Positions 44,636 through 53,260 of a DNA stretch of 64,000 nt are shown here, in pieces. Made by a program: the position numbers and the translations under genes. Positions within the stretch are counted from its first letter, which is position 1, and each line of letters starts with the position of its first letter. Below the pieces are notes generated by a model that saw nothing but the letters and a program-made list of their open reading frames with translations, was not told where the DNA came from and searched no databases. The stretch spans positions 1 to 64,000 of the forward strand of contig NZ_CAJVAP010000017.1 of NCBI RefSeq assembly GCF_910593785.1, in the 5' to 3' direction. The DNA is from Leucobacter soli (GTDB lineage Bacteria > Actinomycetota > Actinomycetes > Actinomycetales > Microbacteriaceae).

Positions 44636-44666
44636 GCACACTAGTGTGCGTTACGCAGTAGTGTGC
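44636..44666. promoter_or_regulatory. Probable PadR operator
   Basis: GCACACTAGTGTGC (44636-44649) is a perfect palindrome immediately next to the padR start codon. A second half-site, TAGTGTGC, is at 44659-44666, 17 bases from the same half in the palindrome. Bound repressor would cover the start codon and core promoter. Confidence 0.65.
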
Positions 44667-44803
44667 CGTCAAGAATCCGCGGCGGCGTGTCGCGGGGCGC
44701 CTGGCCGGATTGGCGCGCGGCAGGTGGTGGCGCAGGAGCACGCTGTCGCTGCAGCGCGACTGAGGCGCAGCCCGACTGAGCTGGGCTGCAGCCCGACTGA
44801 GCT

Positions 44804-44883
44804 GCAGGATCGCACCGATCTGCAGAATCGCACACCGTGGCCCCGTTTCGCAGGTGCGATTCTGCTGATCGGTGCATTTCTGC
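44804..44883. repeat. Intergenic inverted repeat between padR and pheA
   Basis: Arms 44804-44833 and 44854-44883 pair over 30 bases with about four mismatches. The left arm carries GATCTGCAGAATCGCAC, identical to the repeat downstream of upp. Just before it GCAGCCCGACTGAGCTG is tandemly duplicated (44767-44783, 44788-44804). Confidence 0.8.
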
Positions 44884-44885
44884 TG

Positions 44886-45010
44886 AGGGGCGGGCGGGGG
44901 AAGGGACAGGGAGAGGGACGCGAGAGGAGAGGGATGCGAGAGGGGAGGGACGCGAGAGGAGAGAGACTCGAAGTCCGGGGAGGGAGGGGAGGGGCGCGAG
45001 GGCCGGGGCG
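44886..45010. repeat. Polypurine tandem tract downstream of pheA
   Basis: About 125 bases of nearly pure G/A on the plus strand built from GAGAGGGACGCGAGAGG-like units, in the 403-base gap between padR and pheA. It resembles the tract at 1-300. Confidence 0.75.
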
Positions 45011-45038
45011 CGAAGGCTAGGGAGACCGGGTCGGGGCG

Positions 45039-45998
45039 CTAAGCTCCGGCGCCCGAGATCACTTCGCGCAGCCAGTCGCGGGCGTCGCGGAAGCGCTCGT
45101 CGTCGTGCACGTCGTGCGTGGTCGCCGCGATCCGATCGGCACGGGGGTACGAACCGAGGAAGACCACCTTCGGACTGAAGCGCTTCACACCCAGCAGGGC
45201 GTCGGCGACCCGCTCGTCGCGCACGTGCCCCTCCGCGTCGATCACGAAGCGGTACCGCCCCATGCGGTCCCCGATCGGGCGCGAGGCCAGCAGCGTCAGG
45301 TTCACGCCACGGGTGGCGAACTGCTCGAGCAGGTCGAGCAGCGCACCGGCGCGATCCTCGGGCAGCTCGACGATGAGCGACGTCTTGTCGGCGCCGGTCG
45401 GCTGCCCCACCGGGGTGTTGCGGCTGACGAGCACGAAGCGCGTCACCGCGTCGGGATTCTCGGCGATCCCCTCGGCCAGCACATCGACGTCGTAGTACTC
45501 CTCGATGCCTGGCGGCGCGATCGCGGCGTCGACGCCGGCGTCGATCCCCGCCTCGCCGAAGAGATCCGCCGCGGCCTGCACGTTCGACGTCGCAGGCAGA
45601 TGCCGATGCCCGCTCAGGTTCGCGTCGAGCCAGGCGCGGCACTGCCCGTAGGCGACCGGGTGCGCCGCGACGACCTCGACGTCCTCGAGCTTGCGCCCCG
45701 GCCGAGTCACGAGCACGAAGCGCACCGGCACCAGGTACTCGCCGATGATACGCAGATCCGGGATCGTGGCGAGCGCATCCTGCGCGACCGAGACGCCGCC
45801 GTCGATCGAGTTCTCGATCGCGATCATCGCGGCATCGCTCGCGCCGGTCACCACATCGTTCAGCGCCTCGCCCAGGTTCGCGACGGGCCGCCATTCCTGG
45901 CCTGCCGCCTCGGGCACCTGGCGCAGTGCGGCCTCGGTGAAGGTCCCGGCCGGGCCGAGATAGCTGTACCGGCGGGGCGGGGCGGGCGCGTTCGACAT
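45039..45998 (-). CDS. pheA: Prephenate dehydratase
   Basis: 319 residues; converts prephenate to phenylpyruvate for phenylalanine. The PDT domain begins YSYLGPAGTFTEAAL and contains the catalytic Thr in the AVTRFVLVSR block near residue 175. An ACT domain follows (about 200-280). The usual Phe-binding ESRP motif reads ASRP here (LTLLASRPIGDRMGRYRFVID), which may change feedback inhibition. The ATG at 45998 is chosen over the GTG at 46004: TACGCT lies seven bases upstream and there is no ribosome site, so it is probably leaderless. Confidence 0.95.
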   Translation of the reverse strand: MSNAPAPPRRYSYLGPAGTFTEAALRQVPEAAGQEWRPVANLGEALNDVVTGASDAAMIAIENSIDGGVSVAQDALATIPDLRIIGEYLVPVRFVLVTRPGRKLEDVEVVAAHPVAYGQCRAWLDANLSGHRHLPATSNVQAAADLFGEAGIDAGVDAAIAPPGIEEYYDVDVLAEGIAENPDAVTRFVLVSRNTPVGQPTGADKTSLIVELPEDRAGALLDLLEQFATRGVNLTLLASRPIGDRMGRYRFVIDAEGHVRDERVADALLGVKRFSPKVVFLGSYPRADRIAATTHDVHDDERFRDARDWLREVISGAGA

Positions 45999-46112
45999 GT
46001 CCACAAGCGTACCGCCGCGCTCCGCTCGCCGCCCCTCCGCGTCGCCGCCCGGCTGCCGCCGGCCGCGTGGCCGCCGACCTCCGCGTTCCCGCCCTCCGCG
46101 CCCGACAGTTGC

Positions 46113-46178
46113 GGCTGATATCGCAGTTCTGGCTGACGAATCCGGCGGGGAACGTCAGCCAGAACTGCGGTATCAGCC
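46113..46178. repeat. Long intergenic hairpin upstream of pheA
   Basis: Two 26-base arms (46113-46138 and 46153-46178) pair with a single mismatch that is a G-U wobble, separated by 14 bases. This is one of the strongest hairpins in the window and lies between pheA and pgm on the minus strand. Confidence 0.85.
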
Positions 46179-46291
46179 CGAAGTGCGGAGGAAGGGGGCG
46201 GCAGGGAACACGAAGCCGGGGCCCGAATAGGGGCTCGCGACGCCGGGATCCCGACGCCGGGATCTCGAAGCCGGGATGCCTCAGCAGAGAT

Positions 46292-46386
46292 CCCGAAACC
46301 GGGATTCCAAAAAACCGAGGCCCGAAACCGGGATTCCAAAAACCGAGGCCCGAAACCGGGATTCCAAAAACCGAGGCCCGAAGCAG
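46292..46386. repeat. 28-bp minisatellite
   Basis: Three head-to-tail units (46292-46320, 46321-46348, 46349-46376), each CCCGAAACCGGGATTCC plus an A-run and CCGAGG, with a partial fourth. The first has six A, the others five. Three shorter CCGGGAT-bearing units precede it (about 46245-46280). It fills the gap downstream of pgm; no gene is visible. Confidence 0.9.
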
Positions 46387-46412
46387 ATATCCCGACGACC
46401 CTTCGCGGAGGG

Positions 46413-48050
46413 TCAGGCCAGGGCGCGTTCGACCAGTGCGCGGGCGGCGGCCTGCACCTGGACGAGGTGATCCTCGCCGCGGAACGACTCGGCGTAGATC
46501 TTCATCACGTCCTCCGTGCCGCTGGGGCGGGCCGCGAACCAGGCGTGCTCGGTCTGCACCTTGAGCCCGCCGATGGCTGCACCGTTGCCGGGCGCGTCGG
46601 TCAGCACCGCGGTGATGGGGTCGCCGGCGAGTCCGGTATCGGTCACGGCGTCGGCATCGAGCGCTGCGAGCCGGGCCTTCTGCTCGGCCGTCGCCGGCGC
46701 GTCGATGCGCGCGTAGGCAGGGTCGCCGAATCGCTCGACGAGCCCGCGATACCGCTCCGACGGCGACTGCCCGGTGACGGCGCGGATCTCGGCGGCCAGC
46801 AGGGCGAGCAGGATCCCGTCCTTGTCGGTGCTCCAAGCGGACCCGTCGAAGCGCTGGAACGAGGCGCCCGCGCTCTCCTCGCCGCCGAAGACGACGCTGC
46901 CCTCCGAGAGCCCGGGCACGAACCACTTGAACCCGACCGGCACCTCGAGCAGCGTGCGCCCGTGCGCGGCGACGACGCGGTCGATCATCGCCGAGGAGAC
47001 CAGCGTCTTGCCGATGCCCGCAGCGGCCGGCCAGTCGGGGCGGTGCGTCAGCAGGTAGTCGATCGCGACTGCGAGGAAGTGATTCGGGTTCATCAGCCCG
47101 GCGTCGCGGGTCACGATCCCGTGGCGATCCGCATCGGCATCGTTCCCGGTCACGATGTCGAAGTCGTCGCGGTAGGCGGCCACCGTGCTCATCACCTGGG
47201 CGGAGCTCGGATCCATCCGGATCCTGCCGTCCCAGTCCAGGTGCATGAACGCCCAGCGCGGGTCCACGCCCGGGCCGAGCACCGAGAGATCGAGCTCGTA
47301 CCGGTCGCGGATCGCGGCCCAGTAGGCGGTGCTGGCGCCGCCGAGCGGATGGGCGCCGATCCGGACTCCGGCGTCGCGGATCGCGGCCAGGTCGATCACG
47401 TCGTCGAGGCCCTCCACGTACTCTCCGAGGAAGTCGTAGCTGCCGGGCGGCACCGTCGCCGGGCCGCCGCGCGGGATCTCGACCCCCGCGGCCAGCAGCT
47501 CGTTGGCGCGATCGGCGATCCGCTTCGTGGCATCGGTGTCGGCCGGGCCGCCGTGGGGCGGGTTGTACTTGAAGCCGCCGTCGCGGGGCGGATTGTGGCT
47601 CGGCGTCACGACGATGCCGTCGGCGCGGCCGGGGTCGTCGGCGGCACGATCGCGGTTGTGGGTCAGGATCGCGTGGCTCAGCGCGGGGGTCGGCACGAAG
47701 GTCTCGTCGCCGGATCCCGCGGCGAGCAGGACGTGCACGCCTGCCGCGGAGAGCACCTCGGTTGCCGCACGCGCCGCAGGGGCGGAGAGCGCGTGTGTGT
47801 CCGCTCCCAGGAAGAGCGGGCCGGCGATCCCCTCGGCGGCGCGGTACTCGGCGATCGCGAGACTGATCGCGGCGATGTGGGCGGCGTTGAACGAGCCGCT
47901 CAGGGAACTGCCCCGATGCCCCGACGTGCCGAACACGACGCGCTGCGCCGGATCCGCGGGATCCGGGACGACCTCGTCGAAGGCCCGGAGCAGTTCGTCG
48001 AGATCGATGAGATCCTGCTCGCCTGCAAGCATTCCCGCGCGCTCATGCAT
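46413..48050 (-). CDS. pgm: Phosphoglucomutase (alpha-D-glucose-specific)
   Basis: 545 residues; interconverts glucose 1- and 6-phosphate, linking glycolysis to glycogen and envelope sugars. [10 protein letters not shown] near residue 40, the phosphoserine loop [24 protein letters not shown] near 142, the metal loop [10 protein letters not shown] near 298 and the sugar-binding [10 protein letters not shown] near 375 are all present, with the C-terminal phosphate loop [13 protein letters not shown]. The ATG at 48050 has GGAG close by and CAGACT six bases upstream, so a ribosome site or a leaderless start are both possible. Confidence 0.96.
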   Translation of the reverse strand: MHERAGMLAGEQDLIDLDELLRAFDEVVPDPADPAQRVVFGTSGHRGSSLSGSFNAAHIAAISLAIAEYRAAEGIAGPLFLGADTHALSAPAARAATEVLSAAGVHVLLAAGSGDETFVPTPALSHAILTHNRDRAADDPGRADGIVVTPSHNPPRDGGFKYNPPHGGPADTDATKRIADRANELLAAGVEIPRGGPATVPPGSYDFLGEYVEGLDDVIDLAAIRDAGVRIGAHPLGGASTAYWAAIRDRYELDLSVLGPGVDPRWAFMHLDWDGRIRMDPSSAQVMSTVAAYRDDFDIVTGNDADADRHGIVTRDAGLMNPNHFLAVAIDYLLTHRPDWPAAAGIGKTLVSSAMIDRVVAAHGRTLLEVPVGFKWFVPGLSEGSVVFGGEESAGASFQRFDGSAWSTDKDGILLALLAAEIRAVTGQSPSERYRGLVERFGDPAYARIDAPATAEQKARLAALDADAVTDTGLAGDPITAVLTDAPGNGAAIGGLKVQTEHAWFAARPSGTEDVMKIYAESFRGEDHLVQVQAAARALVERALA

Positions 48051-48254
48051 GGCTCCAGTCTGCCACCTGCCGCGCGGCGGGGCACGTATGCCGGAACAAA
48101 CCGGGACGGCGGGGCGGGCGACGCGGCGGGGCCCGACGGGGCGGGATGGGCACGGTGCGTGGACACGGCGGGGCAGGCACGACAGCGCGATGATGCTCCG
48201 ACCACGGCCGTGTGCGGAAACCTCCCGTTCACGCGTTCGTCCTAGGCTTGCAGC

Positions 48255-49049
48255 ATGAGCGACACCCAGGCGCACCCCAGGCGCAGCGAGATCGAGTGCT
48301 GGCTGACCGACATGGACGGGGTCCTCGTGCACGAGAACCGCGCGATCCCCGGGGCTGCCGAACTGCTCCAGCACTGGCGCGACAGCGAGACGCCCTACCT
48401 CGTGCTGACCAACAACTCGATCTTCACGGCACGCGACCTGAGTGCACGCCTCACCGCCTCCGGCATCGAGGTTCCCGAGGATCGGATCTGGACCAGTGCG
48501 CTCGCCACAGCCGCGTTCCTGAAGCAGCAGCAGCCCGAGGGCTCGGCGTTCGTCATCGGCGAGGCCGGGATCCTCACCGCCATGCACGACGCCGGCTACG
48601 TCATGACGGAGACCGATCCCGATTTCGTCGTCGTCGGCGAGACCCGCAACTACTCGTTCGAGGCGATCACCAAGGCGATCCGGCTCATCGGCCGGGGCGC
48701 CCGCTTCATCTCCACCAACCCCGACGCCACCGGCCCGAGCGCCGAGGGTCCCCTGCCGGCCACCGGGGCCATCAACGCGCTCATCACCAAGGCGACGGGC
48801 AAGCTGCCCTACATCGTCGGCAAGCCGAACCCGATGATGTTCCGCTCGGCGCTCAACCGGATCGGCGCGCACTCCCACAACACCGGCATGATCGGCGACC
48901 GCATGGACACCGACATCGTCGCCGGCATGGAGGCGGGTCTGCACACGGTGCTCGTCATGACCGGCATCGCGGATCGCGCGGAGATCGAGCGCTTCCCGTT
49001 CCGGCCGGACGAGGTCCTGAACTCGGTCGCCGACCTGCTCGAGGCGTAG
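48255..49049 (+). CDS. HAD-IIA (NagD-like) phosphatase
   Basis: 264 residues. HAD motifs appear as [18 protein letters not shown] near residue 16, [13 protein letters not shown] near 50, [13 protein letters not shown] near 195 and [17 protein letters not shown] near 215, with the NagD-type C2 cap between. NagD enzymes hydrolyse UMP/GMP or sugar phosphates; the substrate is not predictable. TAGGCT (48243-48248) lies six bases before the ATG, so it is probably leaderless. Confidence 0.92.
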   Translation: MSDTQAHPRRSEIECWLTDMDGVLVHENRAIPGAAELLQHWRDSETPYLVLTNNSIFTARDLSARLTASGIEVPEDRIWTSALATAAFLKQQQPEGSAFVIGEAGILTAMHDAGYVMTETDPDFVVVGETRNYSFEAITKAIRLIGRGARFISTNPDATGPSAEGPLPATGAINALITKATGKLPYIVGKPNPMMFRSALNRIGAHSHNTGMIGDRMDTDIVAGMEAGLHTVLVMTGIADRAEIERFPFRPDEVLNSVADLLEA

Positions 49050-49114
49050 CACCTGGAGCGAACGCGCGCACGGTACCTTGGGGACTATGCAGACCGCTGA
49101 CCCGAGGAGCGCCC

Positions 49115-49975
49115 ATGCAGGCCGGCAGTGAGCCCTTCGGAACCTCCAGCACCGCCGACGCGCTCGATCCCCTGACCAGCCTGTTCGGTGCCGGCCCGGC
49201 CACGATCCTCACCGGCGCCGGCATCAGCACCGACTCCGGCATCCCCGATTACCGGGGCGCCGGCAGCCCGCCGCGGACACCGATGCGCATCGATCAGTTC
49301 CTCGACGACGAGCGCTACCGGCAACGGTTCTGGGCGGGAGCCCGCGTCGGCGCGCTCCATAGGCAGGGGATCGAGCCGAATGCCGGGCACCGGGCCGTCG
49401 CCGCACTCGAGGCGGCGGGCCTCCTGAACGGGGTCATCACGCAGAACGTGGACGGCTTGCATCGGCGGGCCGGATCCCGCACCGTCGTGGAACTGCACGG
49501 CAGCGGCGCCACAGTCCGCTGTCTGCCCGCCGGCCACCGTTGGCAGCGCGCCGAAGTGCTCGCCTGGTTCGACGTCGCGAATCCGGGCTTCGTGGAACGG
49601 AGCGCCGACGCCGAGATCACCTCCGACGGCGACGCCGACGTGGCGGACACCGCGGGAACGGTCGTGCCGGTCTGCCCCGCGTGCGGCGGCATGCTACGAC
49701 CCGATGTGGTCTACTTCGGCGAACACGTGGACCCGCAGGTCTTCGCCGCGGCCGGGGACCTCATCGAGCACGCTCACGGGCTCGTCGTCGCCGGATCCTC
49801 CCTCGCCGTGAACACCGGGGTACGGCTCGTGCACCGGGCGGAACGGCGCGGGATCCCGGTCGCCGTCATCAATCGGGGGCCGACGTCGATCGACGGTCGC
49901 GGCTCCGTCCGCGTCCGGATCGACGGCGGGACGAGCGAGACTCTCAGCGCGCTCGCGGAACGCCTCGGCGTCTGA
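49115..49975 (+). CDS. Sirtuin, NAD-dependent protein deacylase (SIR2 family)
   Basis: 286 residues. [15 protein letters not shown] near residue 33 and [11 protein letters not shown] near 110 (catalytic His) give the NAD-binding site; [12 protein letters not shown] and [11 protein letters not shown] close the Rossmann fold. The zinc module is unusual: the first pair reads CLPAGHR where family members have CxxC (CLDCGHR-like), so one ligand is Ala; the second pair CPAC is intact. The ATG at 49115 is chosen with GAGGAG five bases upstream. A 14-codon ORF overlaps the start. Confidence 0.9.
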   Translation: MQAGSEPFGTSSTADALDPLTSLFGAGPATILTGAGISTDSGIPDYRGAGSPPRTPMRIDQFLDDERYRQRFWAGARVGALHRQGIEPNAGHRAVAALEAAGLLNGVITQNVDGLHRRAGSRTVVELHGSGATVRCLPAGHRWQRAEVLAWFDVANPGFVERSADAEITSDGDADVADTAGTVVPVCPACGGMLRPDVVYFGEHVDPQVFAAAGDLIEHAHGLVVAGSSLAVNTGVRLVHRAERRGIPVAVINRGPTSIDGRGSVRVRIDGGTSETLSALAERLGV

Positions 49976-49994
49976 CGCGGTGGTCGGACCGGGG

Positions 49995-50771
49995 TCAGGA
50001 CCTTCCCGGCCGCAACTTCCGCACGGCCATCTGGACCAGGATCAGCACCAAATACGCCGAGAACGCCAGGTTCCCCCAGAACGGATCGATCCACGCCGCG
50101 AACAGCGACCCGAACGGCACGCACACGCATGCCGCGAGCCCAACCAGCACCGCCGCACGCGCATCCACGTTCCGCCGCCGAAGATTCCCCAACGTCCCCG
50201 AGATCGACCCCGGGATCATCATCACCAGGGACGACCCCTTCGCGATCAGGTCGCTCGACCCGAAGAAGAACATCAGCACCGGCACCACCACGATCCCACC
50301 GCCCACACCCAGCAGCCCCGACAGGATCCCCGTCACGAACCCGGTCACCACCAGCAGCGCCCCGGTGAGCAGCGTCACCTCGATCCGGTCGCTGCGCGCC
50401 GGCACCACGAACCACAGGCTCACGATCACCACCGCGAGGAACCCCATGAACCCCCACTGCAGCACCCCCACCGGCAGCCGCACCAGGAGATGACTGCCGA
50501 GCTGCGCGCCCGCGATGATGCCGACCGCGAGACAGATCGCCGCGATCCAGTCGACGTGCCCCTGCACCGCATACGAGATCGCGCCCACGACCGCTGTCGG
50601 CAGGATCGCCGCGACCGAGGTGCCTGCGGCCAGCCGCTGGTTCATCCCCAGCCACAGCACCAACGCCGGCACGATGATCGTGCCGCCCCCGATCCCGAAC
50701 AGACCCGAGAGCAGACCCGCGGCCGCACCGATGAACAGCAACGGGACGAAATGCGGGCGCGCGGGGCTCAT
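49995..50771 (-). CDS. TauE/SafE family (sulfite/anion exporter) membrane protein
   Basis: 258 residues with about eight membrane segments in two homologous halves: AAGLLSGLFGIGGGTIIVPAL near residue 17 and GFVTGILSGLLGVGGGIVVVPVL near 140, the repeat characteristic of TauE/SafE permeases. They are implicated in export of sulfite or organosulfonates; the substrate here is unknown. AAAGGA precedes the ATG. Convergent with the sirtuin, and flanked on its far side by a divergent copy of the sirtuin 3' end. Confidence 0.9.
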   Translation of the reverse strand: MSPARPHFVPLLFIGAAAGLLSGLFGIGGGTIIVPALVLWLGMNQRLAAGTSVAAILPTAVVGAISYAVQGHVDWIAAICLAVGIIAGAQLGSHLLVRLPVGVLQWGFMGFLAVVIVSLWFVVPARSDRIEVTLLTGALLVVTGFVTGILSGLLGVGGGIVVVPVLMFFFGSSDLIAKGSSLVMMIPGSISGTLGNLRRRNVDARAAVLVGLAACVCVPFGSLFAAWIDPFWGNLAFSAYLVLILVQMAVRKLRPGRS

Positions 50772-50879
50772 GGGTTCCTTTCGGGACGGTTCATCTTGCA
50801 AGCAGGCCGGGTACTGCCCGGCATACTCGACACCGGCGGGGCCCCGTCGAAGCTTCTCGCAGCGAAGTGAGACCACCGG

Positions 50880-50940
50880 GTCGACGGTGGGACGAACGAG
50901 ACGCTCGACGCACTGGCCGATCGGCTCGACGCCTGGCGCG
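50880..50940 (+). pseudogene. Relic of a sirtuin 3' end
   Basis: In frame from 50880 the DNA reads VDGGTNETLDALADRLDAW, against [18 protein letters not shown] at the C-terminus of the intact sirtuin ending at 49975. No start, NAD-binding or zinc part is present between TauE and pyrE. The nucleotide match is roughly three quarters, so the two copies are old paralogues rather than a recent duplication. Confidence 0.6.
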
Positions 50941-50951
50941 CAACGCGAACC

Positions 50952-51506
50952 CTACTGCGGGTCGAGCCCCAGATCCGACAGCCCGATCGCGTAGCGGTAG
51001 TCGTAGCCCGCCGCCTCGATGCGCTCCTTGGCCGGCGCCTGACGGTCGACCACGACGGCGACGCCCGCGACCTCGGCGCCGACCTTCTCGAGGGCCGCGA
51101 TCGCCGCGAGCGGCGATCCCCCGGTCGTCGAGGTGTCCTCGACCACGATCACGCGCTTGCCGGCGAGATCCGGCCCTTCCACCTGCCGACCGCGGCCATG
51201 ATCCTTCGGTTCCTTCCGCACCACGAAGGCGTCATAGACCTTGCCTCGGGCCACGCCCTGATGCAGGATCGCCGACGCGATCGGGTCGGCGCCCATCGTG
51301 AGGCCTCCGACCGCCACGACGCCGTCGACGTCGTCGATGAGGTCGAGCATGACCTGGCCGATCAGCGGAGCCGCACGATGGTCGAGGCTGAGCTTCCGCA
51401 GGTCGATGTAGTACGTCGCCTTCTTGCCGCTCGTAAGCGTGAAGTCGCCGTGGAACACGGCCTCGGTCGTGATGAGTTCGATGAGCTGTTCGCGAGCGCT
51501 GGGCAT
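50952..51506 (-). CDS. pyrE: Orotate phosphoribosyltransferase
   Basis: 184 residues; joins orotate and PRPP in pyrimidine synthesis. DFTLTSGKKATYYIDLRKLSLD near residue 20, the mid-domain VGGLTMGADPIASAI near 66 and the PRPP loop VIVVEDTSTTGGSPLAAI near 118 are typical. TAGACT lies seven bases before the ATG with no ribosome site, so it is probably leaderless. With upp at 32 kb it covers both routes to UMP. Confidence 0.95.
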   Translation of the reverse strand: MPSAREQLIELITTEAVFHGDFTLTSGKKATYYIDLRKLSLDHRAAPLIGQVMLDLIDDVDGVVAVGGLTMGADPIASAILHQGVARGKVYDAFVVRKEPKDHGRGRQVEGPDLAGKRVIVVEDTSTTGGSPLAAIAALEKVGAEVAGVAVVVDRQAPAKERIEAAGYDYRYAIGLSDLGLDPQ

Positions 51507-51616
51507 GGATGCGAGTCTACTTGCCCCCGTCGGTCCTCGGCTTCCGCCCGATCGTCCGCACCAGGATCGCCGCCGCGAGGGACCCCACGCCTCTGCGGCG
51601 CCCCCACCCGCGGCGG

Positions 51617-53143
51617 TCAGACGACGATGGCCGAGCCGTCGGAGCGCGGATCGCTCGCTGCGGCGTAGCCCTCGGGATCGACGCGGATGAGGTTCGAGTG
51701 CCCGAGACTCTCGGTGTACCGGGGAACGACTTCGAGGGGGAACCCGGCGGCACCGAGGGCGTCCACGACCTGCTGCGGCACGTCCTCCTCGATCATCACC
51801 GTCGCCGGAGCCCCGCCGCGCGACTCCCGCACGATCCAGCGCGGCGCATGGGTCGCCTCGGTCGGATCCGCTCCGGCGAGGCATCGGAGCAGCAGCTGCG
51901 CATGGATCTGGGGCTGAGCCGACCCGCCCATGGTCGCGGGCACGAACACGGGCTCGTCGCCGCGCAGCACGAGCACCGGCATCAGGGTGTGCTTGGGCCG
52001 CTTGCCCGGAGCGAACGCGTTCGGCGAGTCCGGATCGAGCGAGAAGGCGGTGCCCCGGTTCTGGAAGATGATGCCGGTCTCGGGCTCGAGGATGTGCGCG
52101 CCGAAGCCCCAGTAGACGGAGTTGATGAGCGAGACCGCCCAGCCGTCGGAGCTGACGGCCGACAGTCCGACGGTGTCGCCGCTGGCGGTCCGCGCACCGC
52201 CTACGCGGCCATCCGGGGCCGGCATCGCGACGAGCTCGGCCCCGCTCGCGCCGCCGAAGCGCGGGTCTGCCAGCTCGGCCGCCCGCACCAGGTTCGCTTC
52301 GTGGAATGCCTGAGCGAGGTCGTCCGCCCCCGCTCCGAGAGGGTCGTCGATGCCGGCGCTGACGGCCTCGAGTGCGCGCAGCAGCATGAAGCCCGAGGTG
52401 TTCGGCGGTCCGGTCAGGACGCGGAGACCCGCGAATCGGCCTTCGAGCGGCTCCGTCCAGTACGCCTGGAACTCGTCCGAGTCCCGCTTCGTGATCTTGG
52501 AGCCGAGCTTCTGCAGCCCGGCGATCCAGAGGTCCGCGGTGAGGCCCGTGTAGAACTCGGCCGAGCCGCCGGCCGCCAGCCGCCGGAGCGTCTGCGCGAG
52601 CGCAGGCTGGGCGAGCGTCTCCCCCTCCCCGCGGGGCTCGCCGTTCGGATAGAACACGGCGGCGGCCCCGGGATCCTGCGCCAGCGAGTCGCGATCCTCG
52701 ATCAACGCCGCAGCGACCGAGCGCGCGGTCGGATGCCCCTCGGCGTGACGGATCGCGGCGGCGAAATGCTCGGCCCAGGCCAGTTTCGCGCCGTACTCGT
52801 GGAGCGAGTTCCACCCGCAGACGCCCCCCGGCACGGTCACCGTGTCGATGCCGCGCGACGGCAGCTCGGCGCCGTGGCGTTCGCGGAGCGCGTCGAGCGA
52901 CTGCTCGCCCGGGGCCGCACCCGTCGCGTTCAGGAACCGGATCTCGCCCTCGGGGCTGCGCACCAGGGCGACCAGATCGCCGCCGAGCGCCACGTTATTG
53001 GGGTAGACGACGCAGAGCGTCGCCGCCGCAGCGAGTGCCGCGTCGATGGCGTTGCCACCGGCACGCAGCGCATCGGCTCCCGCCTCGGTCGCGAGGTGGT
53101 GGGACGTCGATATCGCTCCGCGCGGACCCGTGTGGTCGGTCAT
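51617..53143 (-). CDS. Gamma-glutamyltransferase family protein
   Basis: 508 residues of the self-processing Ntn-hydrolase gamma-glutamyltransferase family. The large-subunit start HLATEAGADALRAGGNAIDAALAA is clear; the expected autocleavage Thr is in SGDTVGLSAVSSDG near residue 325, followed by GTAFSLDPDSPNAFAPGKRP and MGGSAQPQIHAQLLL. No secretion signal is seen at the N-terminus, so it may act in the cytosol. Third gene of the amidase-permease-GGT operon, suggesting use on gamma-glutamyl or related amide compounds. Confidence 0.9.
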   Translation of the reverse strand: MTDHTGPRGAISTSHHLATEAGADALRAGGNAIDAALAAAATLCVVYPNNVALGGDLVALVRSPEGEIRFLNATGAAPGEQSLDALRERHGAELPSRGIDTVTVPGGVCGWNSLHEYGAKLAWAEHFAAAIRHAEGHPTARSVAAALIEDRDSLAQDPGAAAVFYPNGEPRGEGETLAQPALAQTLRRLAAGGSAEFYTGLTADLWIAGLQKLGSKITKRDSDEFQAYWTEPLEGRFAGLRVLTGPPNTSGFMLLRALEAVSAGIDDPLGAGADDLAQAFHEANLVRAAELADPRFGGASGAELVAMPAPDGRVGGARTASGDTVGLSAVSSDGWAVSLINSVYWGFGAHILEPETGIIFQNRGTAFSLDPDSPNAFAPGKRPKHTLMPVLVLRGDEPVFVPATMGGSAQPQIHAQLLLRCLAGADPTEATHAPRWIVRESRGGAPATVMIEEDVPQQVVDALGAAGFPLEVVPRYTESLGHSNLIRVDPEGYAAASDPRSDGSAIVV

Positions 53144-53260
53144 TCCGTTCCCGCCCTCTCCCTGCTCTGCCTCTCGCCAATCTACCGCGACGGGTGACCG
53201 AGGGTGTCACGCGGGCCGGCGCCCGGGCGGCATGCGGCCGAGCCCGGGGCCGGCTCCGAC

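Noticed and set aside
46292-46386. CRISPR array
   Set aside because: The 28-bp units are directly abutting with no unique spacers, so this is a minisatellite.
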